Source: IMCC26256 sp037146835
GTDB taxonomy: Bacteria; Actinomycetota; Acidimicrobiia; IMCC26256
DNA length: 64,000 nucleotides
Assembly (NCBI GenBank): GCA_037146835.1
Contig: JBAWWI010000001.1
Coordinates: 16,220 to 80,219, forward strand
Reading direction: 5' to 3'
The notes under the pieces are model-generated. The model worked only from the letters and a program-made list of their open reading frames with translations, made no database searches and was not told the DNA's origin. Positions 1-8,391 of the stretch are shown piece after piece. Position 1 is the stretch's first letter. The number at the start of each line of letters is the position of its first letter. A program made the translations under genes and the position numbers.

Positions 1-466
1 TTGAATCTGCCTCTGGAGAGATTGGTCCAGTACTTGAATCAGCGACAGTAGCCATCGCTTTCTTCGTGGGTTCGTCCGACGGCACCTCTCTGCCCTTGGC
101 CTCGAGATCCTCTGTGGGGCGAGAGTCATTGGATGAACAGAGATCTGAGAAGTTCGAGTATGCCCTTGAGGATGTTGAGAAGGACTCAAACGCCTCGACG
201 CTTCTAGCTCGCAGAGTGACCATCTGCTCGTTGACTCGTTGCTTCACTACCGGAGGACCAAATTTAACCGCCAGCTCACCAACTGCTTTGTAGTTCGCTA
301 TCTGACCAACTACTTCGCGTTGATGAACATCGACTTCGCGCTTGCCTCGTCCGGCAAACATTGTTACTAGTGTGGGTACCGCATCTCTTGCGAATGCAGC
401 TATCCCAACGGGAACATGTACTGCTAGCTCAACTACTCGATCAACTGTGCTGCGTTCGTCACTCAC
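1..466 (-). CDS. Hypothetical protein, 3' end cut by the window edge
   Basis: I do not recognise this protein. The reading frame is open from a GTG at 466 to the left edge, so about 155 residues are visible and the C-terminus is missing. An AAGGAG ribosome site lies 6 bases before the GTG, inside the end of lnt, and the two genes overlap by 8 bases, so it is probably translated with lnt. The first 75 residues look like a folded region with a hydrophobic stretch (VPVGIAAFARDAVPTLVTMF); the rest is rich in Ser, Thr, Asp and Glu and looks disordered. No catalytic motif is visible. Confidence 0.6.
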   Translation of the reverse strand, partial: MSDERSTVDRVVELAVHVPVGIAAFARDAVPTLVTMFAGRGKREVDVHQREVVGQIANYKAVGELAVKFGPPVVKQRVNEQMVTLRARSVEAFESFSTSSRAYSNFSDLCSSNDSRPTEDLEAKGREVPSDEPTKKAMATVADSSTGPISPEADS

Positions 467-2036
467 TAGAGTCTCCTTCACTGGGCATCGTCTGGAGTCT
501 ACGGCGAAGGAACCCAAACGCCACAGCCGCAACCAGGATCAAGACTGAGACCTTCACAATTAACGGTCCATGCTTCACATACGGGGTCTCCCCTGCGCGA
601 AGAGGAACGTTTGCCTCAAGAATTGCAGGCTTGAATAGCTGAGTTCTCTTCTCAATATGGCCAGCGGGGTCGATAATCGCTGAGATTCCAGAGATAGAAG
701 CCTGTACCAATGCCCGGCCAGTCTCCGCTGCTCTCATCTGAGAGGACTGAACATGCTGTGCGCTGTTAGCGCTGCGGCGGTACGAACGATTATTAGTTGA
801 GACAATTAGTGCATGTGCTCCGCCTAGGACCTCTCGTCGTGCAAGCTCAGGGAATACCGACTCGAAACAAATGAGGTTCCCAATCTTCTCTCCATCGAGA
901 TTAAGGACACCCGAGTTTGAAGCGTTGTTCTGCCCCGCCGTAAAATCTTCTGGCACCTGTTCGATTGCAGATATGAAACTCAATTCAGAGCGCCAAGGCA
1001 CGTACTCGCCGAATGGCACAAGATGTGTTTTTGAGTAATTTGCTACTAGTGAACCATCGGGTGCGTATAGGCGATTCGTGTTGTAGGTAGCTCCCTCTTG
1101 TTCGCGATTAATGGCGTTGATAAGCACGAATGAATTATGGCGTTTGCCAATCTGAATAATCTTTGACCTGAGCAGTGGGTCTGCCTCAGGGTCGGACATA
1201 AGTGCTGACTCTGGGAAGATAATGAGGTTGAAATTTCCTTTGAGTTGGCGCGCTAGTTCGAGGTGCTTCTCCGTGAGCACTTCGTTATAGACCTCATCTG
1301 AGGTCAACCGTCTGTTGAGATCATTGCCCTGGATGGCGGCAATCTTTAAGCTTCCGATCGCACGCGTTCTCGGAGGATTGAGCCCTGCAGCCAGGAAGAT
1401 CAGAACTAAGAGCGCTGCTATACCTAGATGCATGCGGTGACATTGGCTGCGGTAAGCACCACTCCCCTCCCCGCTTGCCCCTGTACCCCGGCGCCTACTG
1501 GCCTGTAGCATTAGTTCAAGCAGCAGAGCCTGGACGAGAACGACTGCAAAGGTGACTCCTAGAGCGCCTGCCCAGCCGGCTAATCCGCGTGCTGGCGCTA
1601 TTGGAGAGAATGCGGTTCCAACCTCTCCCCATGCGAGACCGCCTAACGGCCAGGTCCCACGCAGATACTCGCCAAGAGTCCATGCCGCAGCGATGATTAA
1701 CGGCGATGCAAGCCCGTGGCGACGTATCGCCGTTATACCGGCTCCGACAGCGGCAATGTAGAGCGCTTGAGCCGCAACAAGCGGGAGAATCGCTACTGCA
1801 CCGAAGTACCAGGTCCAGGAGAGAACAACTCCGAAGCAAATAATGCCGAAAACGAAGCCGCTCCAAGCTGCGCGCCAAATGGTCGCCCTGCTCCAGATCC
1901 ATAGCAACGGCAATAGTGCGACAAGCGCAAGCGGCCACACCCCAAAAGGAGGGAAAGCGCACGCCATTAAGAGACCGGATAGCGCCGATGCTCCAAATGT
2001 AAGACGAGCGTTAGGTGCCTGCACAGACCCCTCCAT
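459..2036 (-). CDS. lnt: Apolipoprotein N-acyltransferase
   Basis: Transfers the third acyl chain onto the N-terminal cysteine of lipoproteins in the cytoplasmic membrane. The 525-residue protein has a multi-spanning hydrophobic N-terminal part (about 1-215), a carbon-nitrogen hydrolase domain (about 228-465) and a final membrane helix near 490-510, which is the family layout and length. The catalytic triad is visible: Glu276 in FPESALMSD, Lys336 in YSKTHLVPFGEY and Cys390 in NLICFESVFPE. In mycobacteria the corresponding enzyme is fused or linked to a dolichol-phosphate mannose synthase; here it stands alone and a DPM-like glycosyltransferase lies 30 kb away. It precedes an unknown gene with which it overlaps by 8 bases. 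Confidence 0.93.
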   Translation of the reverse strand: MEGSVQAPNARLTFGASALSGLLMACAFPPFGVWPLALVALLPLLWIWSRATIWRAAWSGFVFGIICFGVVLSWTWYFGAVAILPLVAAQALYIAAVGAGITAIRRHGLASPLIIAAAWTLGEYLRGTWPLGGLAWGEVGTAFSPIAPARGLAGWAGALGVTFAVVLVQALLLELMLQASRRRGTGASGEGSGAYRSQCHRMHLGIAALLVLIFLAAGLNPPRTRAIGSLKIAAIQGNDLNRRLTSDEVYNEVLTEKHLELARQLKGNFNLIIFPESALMSDPEADPLLRSKIIQIGKRHNSFVLINAINREQEGATYNTNRLYAPDGSLVANYSKTHLVPFGEYVPWRSELSFISAIEQVPEDFTAGQNNASNSGVLNLDGEKIGNLICFESVFPELARREVLGGAHALIVSTNNRSYRRSANSAQHVQSSQMRAAETGRALVQASISGISAIIDPAGHIEKRTQLFKPAILEANVPLRAGETPYVKHGPLIVKVSVLILVAAVAFGFLRRRLQTMPSEGDSSE

Positions 2037-2107
2037 CAGTGATGAATTGAGTTCAAAAATTGCTGTTGCAAGGCTCTAGGTAGCAGTCACCTAATTGAGT
2101 ACTAAAT

Positions 2108-2578
2108 TCAAGCGCAGTCTCTGCAGCGTTCTTTCTGCCCAGCTGCGAGTTGACTAAGTGGCAGTACCAAGAAGCATGAGTCGCATAAGAATTCGTCGTC
2201 TCCTCGAGGTTTCACCTTATTGGTGCCCTCAACTCGATCTGCTTCGCTCTCAGCATCCTCAAGGTCTTCGTCCTCGGGGCGATCGCTAGTGGTCTTCTCC
2301 TTCAAGAGAATATCTAGAGAGGCCTCAACGTCGTCTGGGTGGAGTTCGTCCTCAAGAACAACAACTGTTTGATCGTCGTCGTCATCGAGATCGTCATCGG
2401 TTGAGACATCAGCGGGATTGTCGTCTACGCCTTCTACCGCCAACAGGTCATCGTCGAGAACTGAATCAACTAGCGGATCGGCCTCATCATCGAGGTCATC
2501 CTCAATCTCATCGCCCTCGAGATCATCATCGGTCTCAAGCTCATCTTCTGGATCTATTACGTCTTTAGGCATGTTCAC
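2108..2578 (-). CDS. DUF4193-type zinc-binding protein with acidic extension
   Basis: The last 30 residues (DEFLCDSCFLVLPLSQLA, then ERCRDCA) match the conserved C-terminus of the actinobacterial DUF4193 family: two CxxC pairs that probably hold one zinc. Family members are usually about 100 residues; this one has 156 because the N-terminal 120 residues are an Asp/Glu-rich, largely uncharged-free tract that should be disordered. Function is unknown. A TATGTT box at 2600-2605 and a GGAAG ribosome site before the ATG suggest its own promoter. The structured non-coding element lies directly upstream, so it could belong to the leader of this gene. Confidence 0.75.
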   Translation of the reverse strand: MNMPKDVIDPEDELETDDDLEGDEIEDDLDDEADPLVDSVLDDDLLAVEGVDDNPADVSTDDDLDDDDDQTVVVLEDELHPDDVEASLDILLKEKTTSDRPEDEDLEDAESEADRVEGTNKVKPRGDDEFLCDSCFLVLPLSQLAAGQKERCRDCA

Positions 2579-2650
2579 TTCCGGGGTGGAGGGGCGCGCA
2601 ACATAACACGCAGAGCGAGCAGAATCGCGTAGGGCAGCCGAAATATGGCG

Positions 2651-2700
2651 GAAAACCTAAAATCGGCCTTGACATGGAGTCAGTCCATTGCTGAGCCGAT
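2651..2700 (-). terminator. Terminator-like hairpin with T-rich tail (minus strand)
   Basis: Read on the minus strand, ATCGGC (2700-2695) pairs with GCCGAT (2667-2662), enclosing ATGGA-loop-TCCAT (88-84 with 78-74), and is followed by TTTTAGGTTTT. It could end the candidate RNA before the DUF4193 gene or act as an attenuator for it. Confidence 0.4.
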
Positions 2701-2820
2701 CAGGCTTGGCGTCGGGATTCAGACTCCTTTGGGGTCACTGCATTCACTTGTCGGCGTCTCCGTCGACGTGCATATGCCGCGTTCTCTACTGGGTATCTGA
2801 ATCCCGTTGCCTAAGCCTCG
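2651..2820. ncRNA. Candidate structured RNA in a gene-free stretch
   Basis: The 479 bases between the DUF4193 gene and thyX hold no convincing gene. Inside them, AGGCTT-GGC-GT-CGGGATTCAGA (2702-2723) pairs with TCTGAATCCCG-TT-GCC-T-AAGCCT (2796-2818): about 20 base pairs broken only by a 2x2 internal loop and one bulge. The enclosed 72 bases contain a second hairpin (GTCGGCG 2750-2756, loop TCTC, CGTCGAC 2761-2767). Next to it lies a further hairpin (2662-2700). I match it to no known family: no SRP, tmRNA, RNase P or common riboswitch core is recognisable. Strand is not settled. A terminator-like end favours minus; a G-U pair in the inner hairpin favours plus. Nothing else is clear in 2821-3057 apart from the 10-base palindrome CCCGATCGGG at 2857. 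Confidence 0.5.
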
Positions 2821-3057
2821 TTCGATCGAGCGCCGCCCCAGCGAACTGGAGTCAGCCCCGATCGGGCCCTCGCTTACAAGTGCAAGCCGGTGCATTAGAC
2901 ATCAGGCGTGGTCAAAAATCAAGGCGGGGTGAGAATTAATTGTTGAGCAGTTTTAGAGCGAGATTCGTTCGCGCTGAATGCTTTTTAATCGCGCTGTGAG
3001 TCGTCTTGGCGCTGCTGAGGTGCTGCCGATGTTGCTGGTGTGGCTGATGCTTGTTGG

Positions 3058-4659
3058 CTAGACACCTGTGGAGCGACGAGCTGCTGCAGCCCTCTCAGAG
3101 GCGAGCCTCTCAAGTTCGTATACGCCGTAATCCACATATGACATCGCGTCGGCAATCGCTGAGTGCCCCGCCTGCTCCTTAATGAGCCTGTGCATCTCTT
3201 GGACGACTGTCCGATATGCAGCATGACCCTGAGGCCCGCTGCGTAACTCGAGCATATGGAACGCTTCGCGAGCGTTGAATTGCATAACGAAACGAATTCG
3301 ATATGCGAGCGAGACTGCGTATGAAGACTGTTCTGGGAACCGAAGAGCCATTGCTCCATGCAGAGCTGCTGACCTCTCCATTGCTTCAGTAAATTCGCGC
3401 TCAGCCCCAGCCTCTATAACCGCGTCTGGTAGATCAAATCCATGCAGAGGCGTGAGGGGCTGCCACTCGATGGTCAACATTCGGTGTCGCTGTAAATCTC
3501 GGAATGCTCCGTAATCAGCGAGCACATCGAATCTGTAATCGGTACGCTCGAGAGCGCGCCCTGGCTTGTGGCGGCGATTAGTTCGCTCCCCCACATATGC
3601 GGCGAGCAGTTGACGTCGATCTTCAGCTCCGATGCTGCGCACTCGATGCAGCACTTCATCCTCTGGAAGGTTTGATACTGGGTAGAGGATTGCTGCAAGG
3701 ACCTTGTCTTCGCCCTCAGGGTCGAAGTCGACCAGAGTTACTCCGGGGCGTTCCTCCGGCTCCATGCGACCGAGGATTCGGTTAGCGACACTCTGAGTCT
3801 GCTCGCGTGTATCCATCAGATATTGAGACCACGCTCCTCCTCTGTCTGCGCGATCGACGCGAGTCAGGAAGGACGGCACGACTTTACGCAGCTCAGTGAG
3901 CATCAACTCCGAGTACTCGCGTGCCTCAGGAAGCGGATGCGCTCGCATCCTCAATAGGAGCGATTCATATGCTTGGCCAGTTCCGTAGATTCCAACGTTG
4001 GAGAGAGTCCCTGCTGGAAGAATCCCACGCACGGAGTCACAAGCTTTTGCTTTGATCGTCTGTTTGTAGACAAAATCAGGGTCACCCGGTTCCTTCGGGT
4101 AACGCTCACGAGCCCACTCCATCATTCTTGGGAGCAGCTGCTGATAGGTCGCAAATAAACGATCCATCTCGGCTACGTAAAGCGCTCCAAGGGGAGACTC
4201 CAGTACCTCGGGAGGGCGTAGATAACGAAATCTTCCTCCGAGGCGAGAGTCGTATGGAATGTACCGAGTCGACTGCTCGAGGTACGCCATCAGTCTTCCC
4301 CACTCAAGAACTTTGGTGAGGATATTTGAGGCCTGCTCACAGGCGAGATGTACTCCACCTAATTGAGCTACAGAGTCGTCGCCATACTCAAGGAATACTT
4401 TGTCGTATAAAGCCTCTGCGCGTTTTACCCCGACACTCGCATCGACTGTGATGTCGCCGGAGAGATCAAGATCTACAGCGAACTCATCAAGGAAAAGGCG
4501 CCTCAGGCTCTTCTCCGATCGCGAATAACGCGCGAACAATGCCCCCTTTACAACCTCTGGGAGATTAACCAGGGCGAAGACGGGCCCGTCGATATTCGTG
4601 AAGTAAGGGCGAAGGGCCGTTTCTTCATCTGAGGTGAATTGCTCTGCGACGTACTGCAT
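3058..4659 (-). CDS. Two-repeat ThyX-family (FAD-dependent thymidylate synthase-like) protein
   Basis: 533 residues, about twice a normal ThyX (220-250). Both halves show ThyX features. The classical signature RHR-x5-E-x-S-x-RY is divided between them: the first half has WGRLMAYLEQSTRY at 120-133, which keeps the E, S and RY but lacks the first R and H; the second half has RHR at 391-393 but no ESTRY. Each half also has the later helix region (about 210-260 and 430-480, the latter with NAREAFHMLELRSG). ThyX makes dTMP from dUMP with methylenetetrahydrofolate, FAD and NADPH. Whether this double form does so is uncertain. A TACGAT box 9 bases before the ATG suggests leaderless transcription. 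No other thymidylate synthase is in the window. Confidence 0.75.
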   Translation of the reverse strand: MQYVAEQFTSDEETALRPYFTNIDGPVFALVNLPEVVKGALFARYSRSEKSLRRLFLDEFAVDLDLSGDITVDASVGVKRAEALYDKVFLEYGDDSVAQLGGVHLACEQASNILTKVLEWGRLMAYLEQSTRYIPYDSRLGGRFRYLRPPEVLESPLGALYVAEMDRLFATYQQLLPRMMEWARERYPKEPGDPDFVYKQTIKAKACDSVRGILPAGTLSNVGIYGTGQAYESLLLRMRAHPLPEAREYSELMLTELRKVVPSFLTRVDRADRGGAWSQYLMDTREQTQSVANRILGRMEPEERPGVTLVDFDPEGEDKVLAAILYPVSNLPEDEVLHRVRSIGAEDRRQLLAAYVGERTNRRHKPGRALERTDYRFDVLADYGAFRDLQRHRMLTIEWQPLTPLHGFDLPDAVIEAGAEREFTEAMERSAALHGAMALRFPEQSSYAVSLAYRIRFVMQFNAREAFHMLELRSGPQGHAAYRTVVQEMHRLIKEQAGHSAIADAMSYVDYGVYELERLASERAAAARRSTGV

Positions 4660-4668
4660 GGGCTGCGA

Positions 4669-4674
4669 ATCGTA
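4669..4674 (-). promoter_or_regulatory. Putative -10 box of the ThyX gene
   Basis: TACGAT on the minus strand lies 9 bases before the ATG at 4659, so transcription would start at or next to the start codon. No clear -35 box. The same arrangement recurs at other genes in the window. Confidence 0.35.
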
Positions 4675-4747
4675 CCGGGCTACTTGGAGGATGAATGGGA
4701 ATGGACTCAGAAATTCCTAAAAGATTCGTCACACTTAGAGAGGAGAA

Positions 4748-4777
4748 GCGGATCGGCTCATAGGAGGAGCCGAGCCG
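4748..4777 (-). terminator. Hairpin over the 3' end of the lipid-kinase-like gene
   Basis: CGGCTC (4754-4759) pairs with GAGCCG (4767-4772), with outer GCGG/CCGC pairs separated by a 2x2 loop. It covers the stop codon at 4758. There is no strong T-run after it on the minus strand, so it may protect the mRNA end rather than terminate. Confidence 0.3.
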
Positions 4778-5453
4778 CTGGACTCTGGACCTCGAACTCG
4801 ATCCGCCCAGTTCGCCCCGCTAACTCGGAGTCGGCCCTAATTGGCCAGGCTCCGCCCTTGACCTCGATGCGTATACGAGCCCCGGAGCCCATAGCGATCC
4901 GGGGATGTGGAAGGTGGCTTCCAGTAGCTAATCGGCGGCGCATGGCCGAGCGCTCGCCAGGTTTAAGGCTGTAGATATGAATCTCGAGACGCCCATCCCC
5001 GGGGTGGCTCCTAGGAACTAAGTCTGCTGCTCCAATGAATTGGCCATTGGCTACGACGACTCCGCTCGCAACTCCGCTGAAGAATTTTCGGCCATTAATC
5101 GTGACCGAGATCTCCTTGCTTCTGCTTGTCGCCCGCAGCACTAGAGGAGAAACCCCCACCTCAACTGCATTCATAGCGAGATAGGTATTCCCCGCAAATC
5201 GGTACTCAATTGCGTCGATCGGCGCCGAGATTCTGCCTGTTGCATCGTTACTGCTCAGAGCAGATTCGCTAAATGTTGAGAGCCCAACGGATTTCGCCAA
5301 ATCTGATTCTGCGTTTGGTTCGAAGGAAATTAGAGGGTTCGTTTGTGGCCAAGATTTGAGCGACTGAGCCAAATCTGCGTCGCTTCCTACGACAACCAAA
5401 TCTGGGGTGGCGTCAGTAGGCGTACCCCACGAATCGCCGGGACGGATACTCAT
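4758..5453 (-). CDS. Degenerate diacylglycerol/lipid kinase-like protein
   Basis: 231 residues from the ATG at 5453, which overlaps the helicase stop as ATGA. The second half (about 80-230) follows the C-terminal beta-sandwich of YegS/DgkB lipid kinases: GVVVANGQFIGAADLVPRSH, then DGRLEI, HPRIAM and an ADSEL stretch. The N-terminal part aligns with the end of the kinase catalytic domain, but the nucleotide motif GGDGT reads GSDAD (23-27) and the GTxND motif reads NAESD (47-51), and the first 50-60 residues of the catalytic domain are absent. Kinase activity is therefore unlikely; a lipid-binding or regulatory role is a guess. It is translationally coupled to helY. Confidence 0.65.
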   Translation of the reverse strand: MSIRPGDSWGTPTDATPDLVVVGSDADLAQSLKSWPQTNPLISFEPNAESDLAKSVGLSTFSESALSSNDATGRISAPIDAIEYRFAGNTYLAMNAVEVGVSPLVLRATSRSKEISVTINGRKFFSGVASGVVVANGQFIGAADLVPRSHPGDGRLEIHIYSLKPGERSAMRRRLATGSHLPHPRIAMGSGARIRIEVKGGAWPIRADSELAGRTGRIEFEVQSPAARLLL

Positions 5454-8122
5454 TGTGCTGTTACCCCTGAGGCGCAGACAACTCCCCGGAAACATAAGTC
5501 TGCGGCAGAGCGAGCACTCTCTTTAGTCAGCGGATTCTCTGAGACCACTGAAATCTGGCGGAGCAGATCAACGAGCTGCTTCATATGCCGTACAAAATCC
5601 CCGCCGGTTAGGTCATCGGTTAAATCAAGAACGTTGCTCAGGTCATGCCCTGATGCCCAAGCCTTTACGATCAATGCAAGCCCCGGGTCGGGTGGTCTCA
5701 TCTCTGGCAGGCCCGCATCCTCTTCGTCGCTACGCAGCGAGTTCCAGTGACGCTCAATTGCGCGCCATCGTTTTGCCAAGTCTCCACTGGGCCAACGCGG
5801 TGCTGGCGGACGGCGGTGCTCTGGACCGCGATGCTCATATGTAAACACAGAGGCGATTGACGCCAACTCTTGAGGCCGCAATCCATCAAATATGCCGGTG
5901 TTAATAGCGTCTGCGACAAGGATGTCGGTCTCGGAGTTAATCCGCATAAGGCTCTCCCCCGACGCAGTCAAGGACCAACCGTCGAGGTACCCACGCTCCT
6001 CTAGAACTCTAAGCACTCGATCGAACATGCGCCCGAGGTTGTCGCTTCGAGCCTGGACGCGACGCTCTAAGCGCGCGTAATCCTTTGTCAGGCGGTCGGC
6101 CTTAGATGCTGCGCGCATGTGACTCTCTAATTTCGGGCACTCTGAGACAGGGTGAAACTCTTGTGAGGGCGGAGTCTTCTTCTGCTTCTTCCCACGTTGA
6201 TTCGAGCCGGCGCTATCACCATTGGCATCTTCACCCTCGAGCTTCAGTGCTCGCAGACGCCCAGCAAGTGCTCGACGGAATGAAGGGTTCTTAGGGGCGA
6301 ACGGAGTCGGTATGTCAAGGTCCCCGACCACTTGTGGAGCAGTCTCGAAATCAGCGGGGCCTAAACGGGTCAGGGTTGAGTCGGCACCTAGCACAAGGAT
6401 TCTTGTTCCGCTCCGCCCACCTTCGTGACGCAGAACAACGCATCTCCCTCCACAGCGTTTGGTGCGAAGTACAGAACCTGGGCGCAACTGAGCGAGGGCG
6501 TTCTCAACAGAACTGCGCTTCGCCGAGTCGCCGGGGCGCTCCGTTCCAGCAACAAGTGCTCTGTAATCTACGAAATCCCCTAAATCGCAGAGCATTAGTT
6601 CTCGCTCCTTCTCGAGGAGTGAGCCCATAATCTCTAACTGATCCTCAAGGGCAACCACATCACTATTCGCCCGATACTGCGCGAATGAGAGCCCCAAGAG
6701 ATGCCGGGCCTCAAGTGCATCGCATCGAGATACCAAGTTTGCAGTCATGTTGTAGGTCGGTCTGAAACTAGACGTGAGTGCATAGGTGCGCCTAGAAGCA
6801 AGCCCTGCTACTTGTTCGAATGGCACAAAGGGACTCCAGGCCACAACGGCGAACCCTCGATCGTCGATGCCTCGTCTGCCTGCACGGCCTGTCAGTTGTG
6901 TGTACTCGCCGGGCGTCAAGAATTCGTGGTGCTCCCCAGTGAACTTGGAGAGTTTCTCGATCACAACGGTTCTCGCAGGCATGTTGATACCGAGTGCGAG
7001 CGTCTCCGTTGCGAAAACTACTTTTACAAGTCCGGCGGCGAATGCCTCTTCCGCTGCTTCCTTCAGAGGTGGGATCATTCCTGCATGGTGAGCTGCAATC
7101 CCCGCCTCAAAAGCAATTCTCCATGCGTCGTAGCGAAGCGCCACAAGATCTGATTCGCTCAGCATTGAGGTACGTGCCTCCGCTATGCGCCGATGCTCTT
7201 TTCGTTCTTCCCGAGTCGTGAGTCGAATACCCGAAGCAAGGCACTGATCAACCGCAGCATCGCAGCCGGCTCGACTGAAAATGAACGTAATTGCGGGGAG
7301 CATGTTTTCATCTGCCAAACGCTGGATAATCTCAACGCGTGAAGGTGTGAACAAACGTCCCGAAGGAGACTGCCCTCCTCCCCTCGGATAACGCGAAGCT
7401 GCTCTGTCCCTCGACGGCTGTCCATCTAATTTGGCGGCCTCTGGGTTGGGGCGTAGGTCGTCGGCTGGATCAGGCATGAAGACGGGCAATAAGTGAAAAT
7501 CAGGGTTACCCTTCTCCCCCACCGCGTAGAGATTTGTAAGCTTTACTGGGCGCCGCTCCTCGATAATTGCGACGGTCCTGCCACGAACAGTTTGAATCCA
7601 CTCTGCGAACTCCTCTGCATTTGAGACTGTTGCAGAGAGGGCAACGATCTTCACATGCGAAGGGAGGTGGATGAGCACTTCCTCCCAGACGGCCCCTCTG
7701 AAACGATCCTGTAGGTAATGGACCTCATCGAGCACGACAAACTCGAGTGCGTTAAGCACATCTGAGCCGGCGTAGATCATGTTCCTCAACACTTCTGTAG
7801 TCATCACGACCACCGATGCATCGCCACGAACGGAGTTGTCGCCCGTAAGCAGACCTACTTGGACATCTCCATGAGCCTCAACCAAATCTCCATATTTCTG
7901 ATTTGAGAGCGCCTTGAGAGGGGTCGTGTAGAAAGTCTTTGTTCCTCGACTAATAGCGCAAGCAGCGGCGTACTCGGCTATGAGAGTCTTTCCTGACCCA
8001 GTGGGTGCTGCTACAAGGACCGAGTCTCCTGCGTCTATCGCGTCGAGAGCGCGCCGCTGAAAATCATCGAGAGGAAACTCGAGGTTTGATTCGAATGCAA
8101 CGCGATGTGACTCCAGGGTCAC
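5450..8122 (-). CDS. helY: Ski2/Mtr4-like superfamily 2 RNA helicase HelY
   Basis: 890-residue ATP-dependent helicase of the HelY family, which in mycobacteria also sits next to tatC. Motifs in order: Q-like LDDFQRRALDAI (18-29), Walker A APTGSGKT (39-46), LDEVHYLQD (about 131), LSATVSNAEEF (about 162), and QLTGRAGRRGID in the second RecA domain. A basic insert (RGKKQKK, near 655) and a C-terminal helical domain with WSSGDLAKRW-like features follow. The family is thought to act on RNA, but its substrate in bacteria is poorly known. The ATG at 8122 overlaps the upstream small gene by 4 bases and the stop overlaps the lipid-kinase-like gene, so the three form one translational unit. Confidence 0.88.
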   Translation of the reverse strand: MTLESHRVAFESNLEFPLDDFQRRALDAIDAGDSVLVAAPTGSGKTLIAEYAAACAISRGTKTFYTTPLKALSNQKYGDLVEAHGDVQVGLLTGDNSVRGDASVVVMTTEVLRNMIYAGSDVLNALEFVVLDEVHYLQDRFRGAVWEEVLIHLPSHVKIVALSATVSNAEEFAEWIQTVRGRTVAIIEERRPVKLTNLYAVGEKGNPDFHLLPVFMPDPADDLRPNPEAAKLDGQPSRDRAASRYPRGGGQSPSGRLFTPSRVEIIQRLADENMLPAITFIFSRAGCDAAVDQCLASGIRLTTREERKEHRRIAEARTSMLSESDLVALRYDAWRIAFEAGIAAHHAGMIPPLKEAAEEAFAAGLVKVVFATETLALGINMPARTVVIEKLSKFTGEHHEFLTPGEYTQLTGRAGRRGIDDRGFAVVAWSPFVPFEQVAGLASRRTYALTSSFRPTYNMTANLVSRCDALEARHLLGLSFAQYRANSDVVALEDQLEIMGSLLEKERELMLCDLGDFVDYRALVAGTERPGDSAKRSSVENALAQLRPGSVLRTKRCGGRCVVLRHEGGRSGTRILVLGADSTLTRLGPADFETAPQVVGDLDIPTPFAPKNPSFRRALAGRLRALKLEGEDANGDSAGSNQRGKKQKKTPPSQEFHPVSECPKLESHMRAASKADRLTKDYARLERRVQARSDNLGRMFDRVLRVLEERGYLDGWSLTASGESLMRINSETDILVADAINTGIFDGLRPQELASIASVFTYEHRGPEHRRPPAPRWPSGDLAKRWRAIERHWNSLRSDEEDAGLPEMRPPDPGLALIVKAWASGHDLSNVLDLTDDLTGGDFVRHMKQLVDLLRQISVVSENPLTKESARSAADLCFRGVVCASGVTAQ

Positions 8123-8391
8123 GGTGCCAGCGTCGTAGATGTAGTTGTTTGAAGCGCGGTTGGGCCCGTTATGCCGGAGGCACCAGTTTCACCAGTTGCA
8201 CCTCTAGCAGCAGTACTAGTGGTGGGAAAGGACGAGGTGCTTGGCAGCGGAGCAGCACTCGGGGTGCGCGGGCGAACTGCAAAAATCAACAATGCTGTTG
8301 CGAGCACCACTCCGGTCCCCACTAGGACTGCGACTCGAAGTTGTTTCTTCTCCTCGGCGGTCTTAGGCCTTGCATTGTGCTTGTCTCTCAT
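8119..8391 (-). CDS. Small single-pass membrane protein
   Basis: 90 residues: a basic cytoplasmic start (MRDKHNARPKTAEEKKQLR), one membrane helix (about 20-41) and an outside tail rich in Thr, Ser, Ala and Gly. Positive-inside charge suggests the tail faces out. It overlaps tatC upstream and helY downstream by 4 bases each, so it is a true gene despite its size. I do not recognise a family. Its place between tatC and the helicase is not one I know from other actinobacteria. Confidence 0.7.
   Translation of the reverse strand: MRDKHNARPKTAEEKKQLRVAVLVGTGVVLATALLIFAVRPRTPSAAPLPSTSSFPTTSTAARGATGETGASGITGPTALQTTTSTTLAP

Noticed and set aside
2713..2806. 16S-rRNA-like string (GATACCC) inside the structured element
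   Set aside because: Only a few bases agree with the 16S segment; the flanks do not match, so it is not an rRNA fragment.
2688..2939. Plus-strand open frame of 83 codons in the gap before thyX
   Set aside because: It begins at a weak TTG, has no ribosome site, a Cys/Ser/Arg-rich composition unlike a folded protein, and it covers the strongly base-paired element, which explains the sequence better.
2985..3060. Possible C-terminal extension of the ThyX protein in another frame (Gln/Ala/Ser-rich)
   Set aside because: It needs a frameshift just before the stop at 3058, and no slippery run is present. A sequence error cannot be excluded, but the stop is accepted.
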